From: Zingiber officinale
Lineage: Eukaryota > Streptophyta > Magnoliopsida > Zingiberales > Zingiberaceae
DNA length: 64,000 nucleotides
Assembly (NCBI RefSeq): GCF_018446385.1
Contig: NW_024589856.1
Location: forward strand, 62,001 to 126,000
Direction of reading: 5' to 3'
Shown: one piece after another, positions 22,868-35,332 of the stretch
Layout of the letters: each line of letters starts with the position of its first letter
How positions within the stretch are numbered: position 1 is the stretch's first letter
Translations under genes and position numbers: made by a program
The notes under the pieces: model-generated
Seen by the model: the letters and a program-made list of their open reading frames with translations, nothing else
Told to the model about the DNA's origin: nothing
Databases searched by the model: none

Positions 22868-25153
22868 CGGCTTTTTACTAAAATATCCATTTTATAGATA
22901 AATTTTAAAATGAGCGAATCATGTATTTATTTTTGATTTTGTCCGTATGAATTGACTGATAGTTTAGAATAGTCAAATCGATTCAATTTATATGGAAGCG
23001 TCTAATTTTTAATTAAATCAGTGTGAGTGATTTAAATCAGTCGAACTGATTTATTTTTTTTATTTAAATCAAAATTAATTTTAGATCAAATTAGTTGTTA
23101 GATCAAATGATCTATGTGTTTGTCTATCTCTCGATTATATTCATATTCTTAAATATCAATTTGACGTTTGATATATCAATCGATTTTATCTAAAATCGAC
23201 TGATAGATTAAACAACCTCGGATTAACATAAAACAAATTCTTATATGTTCATCTATTTTTTTTTGTTATATCCATGTCCTCAACTGTCAATTTGACTCAA
23301 TATATTGAGAGTAGTGATTTTTTGAACACGAATATATTTGAAAATTTTAATTTATATTTAAAAAATCATTACTCTCAATACATTAGGTCAAATTGATGTT
23401 TGAGGATATAGATATAATCAAAAGAGGTAAAGGACCATATAAAAGCTCATTTCATGTCAATCCGATGTCGTTTGATCCATCAGTCAATTTTAGGTAAAAA
23501 CGGCTGATGGACCAAATGAACTCGGATTGACATGAAACAAATTCTTATATGTTCATCTACCTCTCTTGATTATATATATATATCTCAAACTTCAATTTGA
23601 CCCAATATATTGAGAGCAATAATTTTTTTAACATGAATATATTTAAAAAATTTAATTCGTCTTCAAAAAGTCATCGTTCTCAATATATTAGGTCAAATTG
23701 AAGTTTGAGGACATGAATATAATCAGGAGAGGTAAATGAACATATAAGAACTTGTTTTATGTCAATCCAAGGTCATTTGATTCATCAGTTTTGAACACTA
23801 ATTAAATTTTTTAAATATTTTTGAGTTTAAAAAATTATTACCCTCAATATATGAGGTTAAATTGATGTTTGAGGATATGAATATAATCAGGAAAACTAGT
23901 TGAACATATGAAATTAAATTTAATTTCATGTCAATCCGAGGTCATTTGGTCCATCAACCGATTTTGGACAAAAACAACTAATGAATCAAACGACCTCGGA
24001 TTGACATGAAACTAATTCCTATATGTTTGTCTACCTCTCCTGATTATATTCATGCCCTCAAACTTTAATTTAGCTCAATATATTGAGAGTAATAATTTGT
24101 TGAACATGAAAATATTTGAAACTAGACGAACACATAGGAACTAGTTTCAAATATTTCATGTTCAACAAATTATTATTACTCTCAATATATTAAGTTAAAT
24201 TTAATTTTGAGAGCATGGATATAATCAGGAGAAATAGACAAACACATAGAAACTAGCTTTATGTCAATCCGAAGTCATTTGATTCATCAACTATTTTTGC
24301 CCAAAATCGACCGATAAACCAAATGATCTCGGATTGACATTAAACTAGACTCTATGTGTTCAACTAGTTCTCCGGATTATATCTATATCCTCAAATACCA
24401 ATTTAACCCAATATATTGAGAGTAATAATTTTTTAAAATAAAAAATATTTAAAAATTTAATTTGTGTTTAAAACTGACTGATGGACGAAATGACTTCGGA
24501 TTGACATGAAACAAGTTCTTATATGATCATCTATCTCTCTTGATTATATCCACACACTCAAACTTTAATTTGACCCAATATATTGAGAACAATGATTTTT
24601 TGAAAACGAATTAAATTTTTTAAGTATATTCGTGTTCAAAAAAAATTATTGTTCTCAATATATTGAGTCAAATTGACATTTGAGGGTATATATATAATCA
24701 AGAGAGATAGCCGAACATATAAGAACTTGTTTTATGTTAATCTAAAGTTGTTTGATCCATCAGTCAATTTTAGATAAAATCAACTGATGTACCAAACGTC
24801 AAATTGATATTTGAGGACATGGATATAATCAAGAGAGATAGAAGAACACATAGAAATTAATTTCATATCAATTCAAGATCATTTAACCTACCAATTAATT
24901 TAATCTAAAATCGATTTTGATTAAAAAAAATAATTCAGTTCGAATGATTTAAAAAACTCACCCGACTAATTTGATTAGAAAACAGACGTTTTAATACCGA
25001 ACCATTCGACTACTCTAAAATATTAATCAATTGATAAGAGTAAAATTAGAATAAGTACATAATTTAATCATTTTGAAACTTCTATGAAATGAGTATTTTA
25101 CCAATTCACTACGTGAAAGGGGTATTTTATAAATTTATTCATAAAAAAAAGTC
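22868..25153. mobile_element. 2.3-kb fold-back element built of alternating inverted modules, 10-bp TSD
   Basis: Outer arms (about 22868-23095 and 24895-25153) are inverted copies of each other: for example AAATCAGTCGAACTGA on the left matches the complement of TTCAGTTCGAATGATTT on the right. Inside are about six modules of roughly 270-300 bp. Each is itself a palindrome whose two arms carry GGATTGACATGAAAC, GATTATAT(C/T) and CAATATATTGAGAG, followed by their reverse complements. The element is flanked by a perfect 10-bp direct repeat, GAATTTTGAA, at 22858-22867 and 25154-25163. No coding sequence. The target-duplication size suggests a Mutator-like non-autonomous fold-back transposon. Confidence 0.7.
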
Positions 25154-25163
25154 GAATTTTGAA

Positions 25164-27728
25164 TTATAAGTACAGAAATTATTGAGGTTTGTATTTATCT
25201 ATCCCTATTAAAAAAATTTTATTTATCATTTTTTCCATTTAGACTTGTCGTATGTGCATAACCATTTGTATCCTGCCTATCTTATCCTGTGTACCTCTTT
25301 AAAAAAAATCGATTTTTTTTTAATATTTCATACTGTAACTCAATTATTAAAAATAAAGTCTTAAGAAAAAAAATAAATAAAAATAAACAACAAAACCGCC
25401 TATAAGAGTGCGTTGGATAAAAAGTTTATGTGACGCCTAACCCCTTTTAGTTATAAACCCAATTTAATGCTTGATATTGCGTGTCGATCGGTGCGTCTCT
25501 AGTAGGTTCTATGCAATTATTAAAAAATTGATTTAATTTTGAACAAAATATATTTGTCAACTCGGAGTTGTTTGTCTATAAATGCATATCAGAGATAGAG
25601 ATATGTATAATTCAAGTTTCGATATCTAATTATACTTAATAATCAACGGGTACTTGCATTTTTGTCGAGTATCACCATAACTCGTGAATTTGTAGGGCCA
25701 CCAACAGTTAATTCTAGTAAGTTTCTTAGTATTCAATCTTATTTGATAAAATAATAAAGTTAAATCGAATCTAATATGGACCAAATTATTAAAATAATTA
25801 TTTAAAATTGACTTGATTTTTTCATGAGTATGAGTTTGGTTCGAATTACTTAAATTTGTTTTATTTAAATATTATCAAATTTTCAGTTAAGCTTGTTTGA
25901 TTAAAAATTTGTTAGTTTTAAATTTACTTGATTATTAAGATTGATAATAAAAATTTATTTATTTATTATCATGTTGATAAGAATTTTATGACGAACATTA
26001 TTAACAAATTTTGTTCGTGAACTTTGTTTACAAATAATTCATAATTCTTGTTCATAAATATTAATATGTTGAACACAATATATACTTAAGCTTATTCATT
26101 TAAATAAAAGGTTCAAATTTATCTATTTAATTAATTTTATATGTTTTAAATGAACATAAATAAATTTTTAAGAAATTCAACACCAAACTTACTCATTAAC
26201 ATTTAATACCCCTGTAAATTTGTATGCTTATTTGTTATCCTAATAAGGTATTTAAACGTTGAGTTGGAATGCAAGTATATCTAAAATTGTGGTTTTGCTG
26301 GGAGTATATCGATACTTTCGGCTGATTGATTATTCATTGGATGGAGACCAAGTGCTTAAGCTTTATATGATAATTTTTTTAATGTATTCAAATGATAACT
26401 TTGTTCATTTGAAATATTTTTCCTATATTTGGTTGGGTCGATTGTGCGAGTTTGTCAAACAAATAAGTAAAATTTATCCAACTATCTTGGATAGATCGAG
26501 TCACTTGTCTAATTTGATCGATTCATCTATATCGATTGACTAGCTTAAAATGACTTACCCTTCTAACCAATTGGCCCAATATTAATGCTAGGTTCAGCTA
26601 GATCAATCAACTCTATTGACCAAATTAGACCGACCTTTTTGCCAACTCACCCAGCTTAATCAACAACTAGGCTCAATCAACTTGTCTGATTCGATTCAAT
26701 GGATTCATTGACTCACCAAACTTGTCGACTATCTAACTTATCTTAATCGACTCAATCACTTTTAACATTACTAGAGTGCGTCCTAACAAAAGGGTGTGGT
26801 CTTTATTTTTTTTTTTCTTGTTTTTTTTAAAATTTTTATTTTAGTTAGTACTAAATATCTAACTTACAACGACAAATCCCTATGAAAATTTCTCCCCTTA
26901 AATAAATCAATAAGTGCTCGCAACAAACGACCTATCAACCCTATGTTCTTATGTCAACCGCCCATTAAAAAAAATTCAACACAACTTAAACTTGATCCTT
27001 AATGTCTAAAAAACTAAGAAAGTGTTATACTTACCCAAAGGCAAATGTGGGTGGTCTTTGTCACAACACAAGTTGCAAGAGATGACCTCCATGATCAAGC
27101 AATTGGCTGGCCAACAATGACATACCATCAACTGCTAATGATGGAATTTAAGTTGAATTTAGGGCATGAAAAAAAAAATCAATGATGAATTATTATAGGT
27201 GGATAAATGTTATTTAATTTATTAGTTCGCTTATTTACTCTGGCTGTTGAAAAAAAATAGCCATAGAAAAAAAATGAAGAGATAAATTCGTTGGTCGTTG
27301 GTCCTTCCTCAAGGATCCATCACACTTAGCCTATTCAACTTGTTAAAGGCTTTCAAATCATATGATCAAACTAGGACATTTGGACCATCCAACCTATATG
27401 ACTCATCTAAACCATCCACCACCCAACCCGCCTAGCTCTCCCAGCCCACTCAATGGACTCCACCCAACTGACCGCTGAAGCCACATGGTTGTATAACCCG
27501 GCCAATCCATCCAGCTAATGTAGCCCACCCAATCTGATTTACCTAATTGACTCATTTAGACTAACCTACTTGTGTTATCCAAGTTTCCATCCAAGTAAAC
27601 AGTCCCATAGTTCTAGCATAGCTGAAGCCTAATGAATCCATCACACTAATCTAAAGGAAGCAATGTATATTTCTTTTCTCGACAAGTGTTTTAATGACGT
27701 AGAGGATTCCTTTTTATCAGGGAGGTGA
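25164..27728. other. Intergenic, AT-rich, with a dispersed repeat
   Basis: No gene seen. Roughly 25740-26230 is full of TTGTTCGTGAAC, GTTCATAAA and AAGCTTGTTTGA motifs and resembles, in the opposite orientation, the repeat at 39245-39835. About 26520-26770 has loosely repeated GACTCA(C/A) and CAATCAAC motifs without a clean period. Short frames here show no domain. Confidence 0.4.
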
Positions 27729-30451
27729 CTATTTGACTGACCATAGTTTGCTAAGTGGCTTGCCCTTTTGGCACGATAACACAGTGCCCAGAGCCAGCTC
27801 TCTTAACTGCTCCTCCACAGCTTCTACGGGCAGGCAGCCATCAATTATCTGCAGTGTGAACATATCAGTCATAGAAACATTATGGTGAAGTTGCAAAAGC
27901 ATTTATGGTTCTAATCCACAAGTAAACAGTATAGGTGGATAGAATAATCAACTGAAGACAATTACAAAAAGAGTGATTCAATTGACATTGAAATAACAAA
28001 AACAAATTAGAACATGAAAAAGTAGTTGCTACAAGAGAGGGCAACTTAAGGTGTATTCAAAGTTTATCAGCATATTTGTGAATTAATTGCCCTTTGGAAA
28101 AGACATGCTCGTATGAAGAAAAGCTCTTTAATGAAGGTTTCATGCAATCAAGAGCAGTATCTTAGGACCCAACCGATTATATTTAGCACGGAAGACTGGA
28201 GAGGTATTACATACCTTCCAAGAATCATCATAAAGGGTGTGATAAGTCTCTGCAACTTTCTTCTGGAACTCCAGCTGCTCATACCTTTCAGCTCCATAGC
28301 CTCCTCGTTCCGATGCTTTCTGAAGATAATTGATGAGAGATTTCAGAACCAAGAATATTAAGGAAACTCTTTTGAATACTAAACAAATGCATGCGCTAGT
28401 TTTATTGAGTTGCTCAATGGCAAGTGTTTAATATGCCCAAATAATGCCCATATGAAAGAACTATCATCATCTTCATGTCTTGTTTGAAAATGAGAAACAA
28501 CATGCTATAGAGCCATAAACAAAACAACTTTTTGTTGTCTTTGAGCTTGACCGAAAAAAATTCATTTGTAATTATTGGGGTTTGATAATGAAAGAAGCTT
28601 CATTTTTATTTTCAAAAAAAACATAAAAACAATCAACATGTGATTGGAAATAACACCAGTAAATTTGTCTTTCGAAGACTTATTAGAACTGGTGAGCAAA
28701 TCATGAATATGTCCATTCACAAAATAAACCCTTACCAAGAGACACATGCCCTGCATATGAAAACCATAATACAAATATCCTAATCAATTTATTGGATAGA
28801 TGATTGCCAATTTTTCTACGGATAACAGGAAAAATGCTGAACTACATAAATGCCATACACGTTCCTATTTATAGAAATTTTGCAATAATTAGAAATTAAA
28901 AAAAAGAGAGAGAGAGAGAAATGATTGTGAGATTTAAGAATAATTGAACTCCAAAACCTTTTCGGCCATTAACATGAGTAGTTTGTCATAGCTGAAAGAT
29001 AGAAAAACAAAAAGGACATCCAAGTACTACTCAAGCACTATTAAGCATTACAGGAAAAAAAACTGTGAAATTTTCAAAAGATGATATGCTGGACTCTGGT
29101 AAATATTAGTATTTATTAGACAAATATATAGAATAGAAAATAGAGAAAACAAATAAGCTACCTCTGCTGATATATCAAGATATATAACCAGATCTGGTGC
29201 TACCAAACCCACTTCTGGAGCCTGAATAAGTAGGACATCAAGTTCATAAGCAAAACAGATTTATATCTAAAAAATGAAAACCATGGTTTTTCTGGTAAAG
29301 CACCTTACACCACTCTAGATCAAGCCCCTTAGCAGAAGAAAATGCTACTCCAGAGTATGAATAGCGGTCAACTATAAGAGAGATTCCACTCCTTAGTTTG
29401 CTCTCCATAAGTGATCTGTTAAACAAGATTGAACACTAGATACATTTTAGGGAGCACATGTTGTCTTATAAAAAAAAGCATAACCATAAGGGCTGGGCAG
29501 TCATTTATGATTTGGTGCATCCATGATTGACACAAAGATTGATGTTCACGGAACATATAAAAAAACAAACAAAACAGTTCAAAGGAGTAAAAGGTTGGGG
29601 AATAAAGGAAAACAAGTCAGAATAACTAGAACAGGGTTTAGCTAGAGTAACTAATATGGCATCATGCAAACTCTTAACACATGCACTAAATGTCAGGATG
29701 TGCCCAGAGTATGTTGCTAGAAACATAATAGAGACGTAGGAAAATATCCCAAAAGATAAAAGACAAACATAAAATTATTAACCTGGATTAAAGCAAACCC
29801 CGTGACCCTTTAACTAAAGAAAACTCATCTGCTAAGGATAGTTTCAAAAACTCAATATTCAAGATATTTTCAGATAGTTAGTCGATTTACAATCTGTGAC
29901 ATAGATTTTGTTATAGATCTGCCTTGTTTTCAAAGATCAAGACAAACATCAAATAGAAATGTGATTCCATTAATACTCTTAAGATGCACATTATATGAAA
30001 CTTGTCTTACAACCCCAAAAAATTTCCTACCGACTACAAAAGCTTATACAGAAAAATATTTGTGGTGGAAATAAGATTGATCACAGTGATAATTATCATT
30101 TTATATGTTCTTAAATTCTATTTTCAAGATTCATAGTGATCCACATGTTGGAAGCAGAAAAAGAACGTGTCATTACAGCCTCTCAAACTATCTGGGCAGG
30201 TCTATACTTATCAGTTGATAAAGTCCCATAAAGGATTAATCCACAGACACTCAGCTCCGTATGTCAAGATCTATGTTACCAACAGATATTCATCAAAGAC
30301 AAGGTTTACTATCCTACTGCTTTTGTATGTTCTGGTTATTTCTTATGGACAATCAATTGAAGGAGATATAATGTACTAAAATAAGAGGTCAACTGGGTAA
30401 TACTTGTAAGACACATCTTTAATAAGAAAGAGAGCATGAGAAAATGACTGA

Positions 30452-30503
<52 letters not shown>

Positions 30504-31618
30504 GGGAGGAGTTGCAGAAAGAGAGAGATGATAAGCCTTTTGCCTTCTTCAAGCCCCCATTGGTACTCTGTTCCTGTCTTGCTACTCACCAATTACAATG
30601 ACCTGGCAACGAACTGGTTGGTTGCTGAATGGTATCAGTGTTAAATTCAGATTTTAGACAGTTATTACTGCAAAAAAATTCTTAATGGTGATAAAAAATA
30701 TTGTCCTATGGATCATTGAACCATGATAATACTAATTGAAGAAACCAAATTGAGTTAAAGAACAGTGTGGAAGATGCATTGATTATGTGGCAAAAGGAGA
30801 TTTGTTCACCCCCAGTGGCCTCGCCAACCTGTCCCTAAGCTAATATGGAGGAGGTAAATCACGGATGACTATTAGCCATTAGTACAGGTGGTCAAGGCAT
30901 GAGGGAAGGCATGCTCGGACGCGCTGAGTTTCGATCCCAATACCTTATGTGGCAACATCTTATGTCTCAACCACTGCACCGCCCCAAGGGGATGGAAGCT
31001 GCATTGATTAGGAACTATCATGGAGTCGTCAAATCTTCCAACAATTAAGTTAATTATCTTAAGATATATGATTCATGTTGAGAAAATCCCAAAAAGATAG
31101 AACTAAAAAATCAACTGGAAAGTCTGAATGACAAATAAAACAGCAGAAACACCAAAATCAATCTTGTTCATAGTGTCAACAGAATGGCTAAGTGAAAAAA
31201 AATACCACAAATCAATTTTAGATGTACAAATGCAACAAAGATGTTAATAAAAGAATTTTGGAGTCTAGTACTTTACACCAAGCCAAGGTGATAAACGTCA
31301 TGAAATATAGCAAATACGCAATAACTCAAGCATATATTACCGTTTCTCCCACCGATTTGCACTAAAAAGCAAGTGTATTGCTCTATCATCCAGTTCTGAT
31401 TCATTTGCAAGATATGCAGATATCATTTGACCAACGGCAGTAGTCCTATCAGGAAACCGCCACAATTCAACAGATACTCCTTTGTCCTTCAAGTGTGAGA
31501 CCAGCCTATGCGATTGTGAAGTTTTCCCACTACGATCTAATCCTTCTAGAACAATGAGGGAACCTCGTGAATTATCACTATTGCACCCAGCCATTCTGAT
31601 TTGCATTGATGAACTCAT
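27729..31618 (-). CDS. TMK: Thymidylate kinase (dTMP kinase), 5 exons, 224 aa
   Basis: It phosphorylates dTMP to dTDP with ATP, an essential step of dTTP supply for DNA synthesis (the Arabidopsis orthologue is known as ZEU1). Reconstructed exons: 31618-31341, 29415-29304, 29221-29162, 28319-28215 and 27848-27729 (278+112+60+105+120 = 675 nt), GT-AG introns, phase kept. The P-loop is GLDRSGKT (26-33), in the family form G-x-D-x-x-G-K-T. The dTMP-site motif [10 protein letters not shown] starts at 109. PDLVIYLD is at 139-146, and the lid region [11 protein letters not shown] follows near 154-164, with the arginine in the lid as in eukaryotic enzymes. The C-terminus ends [10 protein letters not shown]. 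The length matches cytosolic eukaryotic enzymes and no targeting peptide is encoded in exon 1. Intron 1 (1.9 kb) carries a SINE and a GT/GA microsatellite. Confidence 0.93.
30455..30504. repeat. Compound (GT)n(GA)n microsatellite
   Basis: About 13 GT units pass directly into about 11 GA units within intron 1 of the thymidylate kinase gene. The purine/pyrimidine asymmetric run may form non-B structure and is likely length-polymorphic. Confidence 0.9.
30769..31010 (-). mobile_element. tRNA-derived SINE (Au-like) with target-site duplication
   Basis: Element body 30786-30993 on the minus strand. It opens with a polymerase III A-box-like GGTGCAGTGGTTGAG and a B-box-like GGGATCGAAACTC, followed by the typical GATTTACCTCCTCC block and a T-rich end. 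It is bounded by a 17-bp direct repeat GGAAG(A/C)TGCATTGATTA (30769-30785 and 30994-31010) with one mismatch, the expected L1-type target duplication. A related copy on the plus strand lies at 47233. Confidence 0.9.
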
Positions 31619-32863
31619 GATTTTACATCTGAAAGAGATTCTTGGTTGTCTTAGCGGTCCTACTACTCCAAAGCTCCTACGAGTGGAAAATATTTATCAA
31701 CAAAAATTATTGTTTCTATTGGACTATAAAATGATTGCTGTAAAAAAATTGAAGAGGAATATGCACCAGAATCACAATCATGACCATGTAAGTGAAATGA
31801 AATTTGAAAGAGATTTAACACTTCCGCTTAGCATACAAAAAGTTCATGACTCAAAACAGGACTTTTTTGGCATAGAGAAATTTATTCCAAGCTGGTGTCA
31901 GAAAATATGTAAAAATACATTATGCATAGCTAAGGTTCTGGGTTTTTACAGCATGCACATGCAAAATGATAGCAAGATACCTGAAACTGTCATATTGTCA
32001 ACAATTAAGATCTTTGACTCACAAGACAACCAGGTGAATTTATTCTATGAACTCTGATCTGAATAATTTATACCTCAAGAAAAGTGATCCCATTGCTGAG
32101 GCAAATGGAAAGGAATTCACTAACCAAAGGATAGTGTTCTCACATGTAAGTCAACATGTGCCGCCACCTTTCACCTGGAGAAAAGATACCTAGCCAAGGT
32201 GAGTGGGGCTTCACAGCTCATACATGACAGAGTCCAGTAAGGCACAACCAAACTTCATAATCTACCATGACAATCAGTCCAAGACTAAAAAAGAAAAGAA
32301 AAAAACTACTACTAGAATTAACTCAAAACCTAGGAATTTGACTTTATTCTCTTAGACATAAATAAGGGCGAGGACATCAACCTACACAAGAAAAAGTAAG
32401 AAGAGAAAATGATACATATAACAATTGTTTGTGATGTTTTATTTTCGATAACAGAATCTCAGGGAACTGCAGAGCGAGAAGCATGCATCCTTTTGATTTG
32501 TTCAGAATTATTTACTAAATTAAAACTTGACTAACCAAGTTGTATGGTGGTGTTGATTGTTGACCTAATAGAGCATTGATATAATTTTCTTGAGACCTGA
32601 ACATCTTTGGTTTATGATGCTGACTTATACACCCTGTACACATTCAAGATATCTCATACTTATCATCTATTATTACCGGGAAGTTCATACTCGAAAAACA
32701 ATGATTCATAAAAGTTCATATGTGAAGTGTGAACCAATCCAAGGTTGGAGGTGCCGACCCGTGTGCCGCTCGAAACGGGGACCGGCTCGCGTGCGAGCTG
32801 CCGTCACAGTGCGCGAGACTACAGTCGATCGAAAGAAACAGCCTATAAATGCTGAAGATTTAC

Positions 32864-33100
32864 CTGGAAGCAGCAGCGAGGGCGATCGGGCGAGAGATTA
32901 GCAGCGGCGAGGTGGCGACCACTCTTCGGACAGGTAAGCTTTTGTGTATTTCAATTTGAGGAGAGGGGAGATGGTCGGATGGCCAGTGATCGCTGGCGAT
33001 CGTCGACAAAATCGCGACGGTCCGGCAACTGGCAGAGCGAAATCGCGAGCGAGAGAGAGGGAGGAAGATAATTAGGGTTGAAGTCCTTGCAGAATTAAAA
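32864..33100 (-). other. Probable non-coding first exon of the thymidylate kinase gene
   Basis: A GC-rich stretch ends in CTGCTTCCAG followed by GTAAATC, a good splice donor at 32864/32863. A matching acceptor, CTTTCAG, lies just upstream of the coding ATG at 31618. No ATG was seen on the minus strand in the part read, so this should be 5' untranslated sequence. The transcription start is not resolved. Confidence 0.5.
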
Positions 33101-33590
33101 TTTAATATATAATTGGGCAGTGCCCTCGAGCGCGAAGGCGAACGCGCACATCGACCCCAATACTACTATATACTCATTCTTAAACACCATGTGAATATCT
33201 GTGTAATTTTTTTAAATGCTTTTTAATGTTTAAAATTTAGAGTGTAATATTTAGATTAAAGAAAATAAAAATTAAAAAAAAAATGACATTTGGTCTTTAC
33301 CAATGAGTATGTAATATGTTACCCCTTTTTATTATCACATCATCCATAAATATCTAGTATTATTTTTTTTAAAATATATTTTTATTGACAATCCTAAATT
33401 CTAAATCTTAAAAAATATATAAAAAATAAAATAAAATAACACTATATGTTAAACGGATTTTTCACATATGGATGTATAGGATAATATTTAACATACTTAC
33501 TGTTTATATTATACTCTAATATTTTTATAATTTTATATCTTTTTAAGAATACTTGAAAATAATTGAAATGTAGTTGTCCCACTAAGGAAC
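33101..33590. other. AT-rich intergenic DNA
   Basis: Upstream of the thymidylate kinase first exon; no coding signal, RNA gene or clear repeat recognised. Confidence 0.4.
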
Positions 33591-33595
33591 TAGAT

Positions 33596-33935
33596 AAAAA
33601 AAAAAGATGAACCATTTATAATTATGATTGGGTTGTTGTTCGATCTGACTATAATTGATTGTCATCTCTTTTTAAGTTCATTGTCCCCCAGATTATAATT
33701 TAGGTTGGGACGGGTAGTTGAACGTCGCCCGAAGGCCGTCGGCGATGAGCAAGTGGCTAGGTTGTCCGGCGCTAAGCAAGGGGCGGCCTTCAACAACCCG
33801 ACCCGACCCAAATTATAACTTGGGAGGACGATGAACCTAGGGAAGAATCACAACCAATTACGATCAGATCGCAGCCACGATCCGAACGTAATTGTAAGTG
33901 GTCTATCCCCCTAATCCATTTTTTGTGAACAAAGA
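33596..33935. mobile_element. Inverted-repeat (MITE-like) element
   Basis: Two arms of about 140 bp pair imperfectly. Left: GATTATAATTTAGGTTGGGA then GGTAGTTGAA. Right, reverse complement: AGTTATAATTTGGGTCGGG then GTTGTTGAA. Outer parts such as TTCGATCTGAC and CGATCTGATCG also match. The centre is GC-rich (GCCGTCGGCGATGAG). No target duplication was resolved. Confidence 0.6.
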
Positions 33936-34006
33936 GATCTGGACTCCCTCACTAAAGTTGTACGTGGCTCCACCCCTGGTTGTGCGTAATATAATATATG
34001 AACATG

Positions 34007-34030
34007 TGCGGGGGGAGGGGGGGGGGGCGA
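34007..34030 (+). repeat. G-rich run (GGGGGGAGGGGGGGGGGG)
   Basis: A run of about 18-20 bases that is nearly pure G, interrupted by one A. Such a run can form a G-quadruplex and is also a common place for assembly length error. Confidence 0.7.
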
Positions 34031-34228
34031 GTAACGGACTCTCATTTATATAAAATTAATTTAATTCTTTGTATCATATATTAAACTGATAAAATAAATA
34101 CTACAATTAATTTAATTTAATATTATATTTGATCTTAGCTAAAAAAGTCAAGAAAAGTACATTTTTAATATTACTAACCCAAAGTATCTACTAGCAATAT
34201 TATCAATTCTAAAATGTTGGCTAAAGAA

Positions 34229-34432
34229 AACTCTAAATTTCTAATTGATTAATGAGAAACATTCTTTATAATGCGCAACTGAGTCTTGAATTCTAACTCC
34301 TTGATTGATTAATAAGAAAATTTTCAATAATTCACCGCAGTTGAATCTCAAACTCTAGATCACTGATTGATTAATGAGAAAATTTTCCAATAACACATCG
34401 TAGCTGAGTCTTGAACTCTAAATCCCTAATTG
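34229..34432. repeat. ~64-bp tandem repeat, three copies
   Basis: Three diverged units each contain TTGATTAAT(G/A)AGAAA followed by GAGTCTTGAA(C/T)TCTAA or similar. No reading frame is kept. Confidence 0.65.
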
Positions 34433-34449
34433 ACGCGTTTGTAGAAATT

Positions 34450-35332
34450 ACTGATAAACCTTGAAATTTTTTTCGATGTGAAAAGAAAAAAGAACGTCGA
34501 GCGAAGGGGTCGATCAGGCAGACGAAGAGACCGGGCGAGCTAACCAGGCCTGCGAGAGTCGCAGTTTTCTTGAAACAAATTCGCCCCACCTCCGGCTATG
34601 TTTCGAGGCTTACTAGGCTCGTCTATTTCCTATGATACAACGACTGCCCGTAAATCCACCAAGCACTAGTGGTCACGGCGAACTGAGAGTCACCCGATTG
34701 CTATCACGGGCACTCTGCCGAGCAGGAGTTGCACGACAGAGGAGGAGGGAACACATGTGGAGAGCTTTTCGTTGTTTTCTGCATGTGTAGCCTTTTACTT
34801 GTGGTCACATCCTCCTTATATAGAGTAGGGATCCTTTGGTCCACAAATTCTGGACCAGGGGATGACCCCTTGCATGAGGACCCTTGTTTTGGATAGACTC
34901 CACCTTTAAATAAGTAGGGTTCATCCAAATCAAGGGTCTAAAAAAGTGGACCAGAGGATCCATCCTCCCTTATATAGGAGCTTAGACCAATGAGCAGCAT
35001 TAATGATCATTATTTGTCAGCTGTGTAATGACAACGTTTCACTCGGCTGCATTAATCTTTCTTTAATGCATCCGTTACACAAGTAGCAAAAATTTTTACG
35101 TGGCAAAATGTTGGTTGTTCCGCTTGGGCAAATTTTGCCCTGATCGGTCCGGCATTCGACGAGCATAGTCGTGCCTGCACACGAGTCAACATGGTTCAGT
35201 GCAATCCGGGCTCTGGATTTGCACCCCCTTGTATACCCACGGGTGAGAGAGAGTCTCTCCCCATGCATTTGTTCACATCCTCAATGCATGTGAATCAATA
35301 TAAACTAACCAACATATCTTGAAGCTCCCAAT
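34450..35332 (-). repeat. 3' LTR (partial) of the minus-strand copia element
   Basis: This block matches the LTR at 44818-45895 over several hundred bases, for example around TATGATACAACG, CATGGTTCAGTGCAATCC and the GAGAGAGAGT stretch near 35250. On the minus strand it starts at 35332 with the RNase H coding broken off just before it. Two minus-strand TATA-like sites are visible, CTATATAAGG at about 34816-34825 and CTATATAAGG at about 34971-34980. The low-coordinate end is diverged or truncated. Confidence 0.7.

Noticed and set aside
22868-25153. Repeated units suggestive of a CRISPR-like or satellite array
   Set aside because: Units alternate in orientation, are long and variable, and lack constant repeat/unique spacer structure. 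Outer inverted arms and a target duplication show a transposon.
31482-32057. 191-codon plus-strand frame
   Set aside because: Its first part is antisense to thymidylate kinase exon 1 and the rest is intronic AT-rich sequence with no domain.
32590-32901. 103-codon plus-strand frame upstream of thymidylate kinase
   Set aside because: It runs into the GC-rich first exon of the gene on the opposite strand; the GC-rich half is probably a shadow and the rest has no domain.
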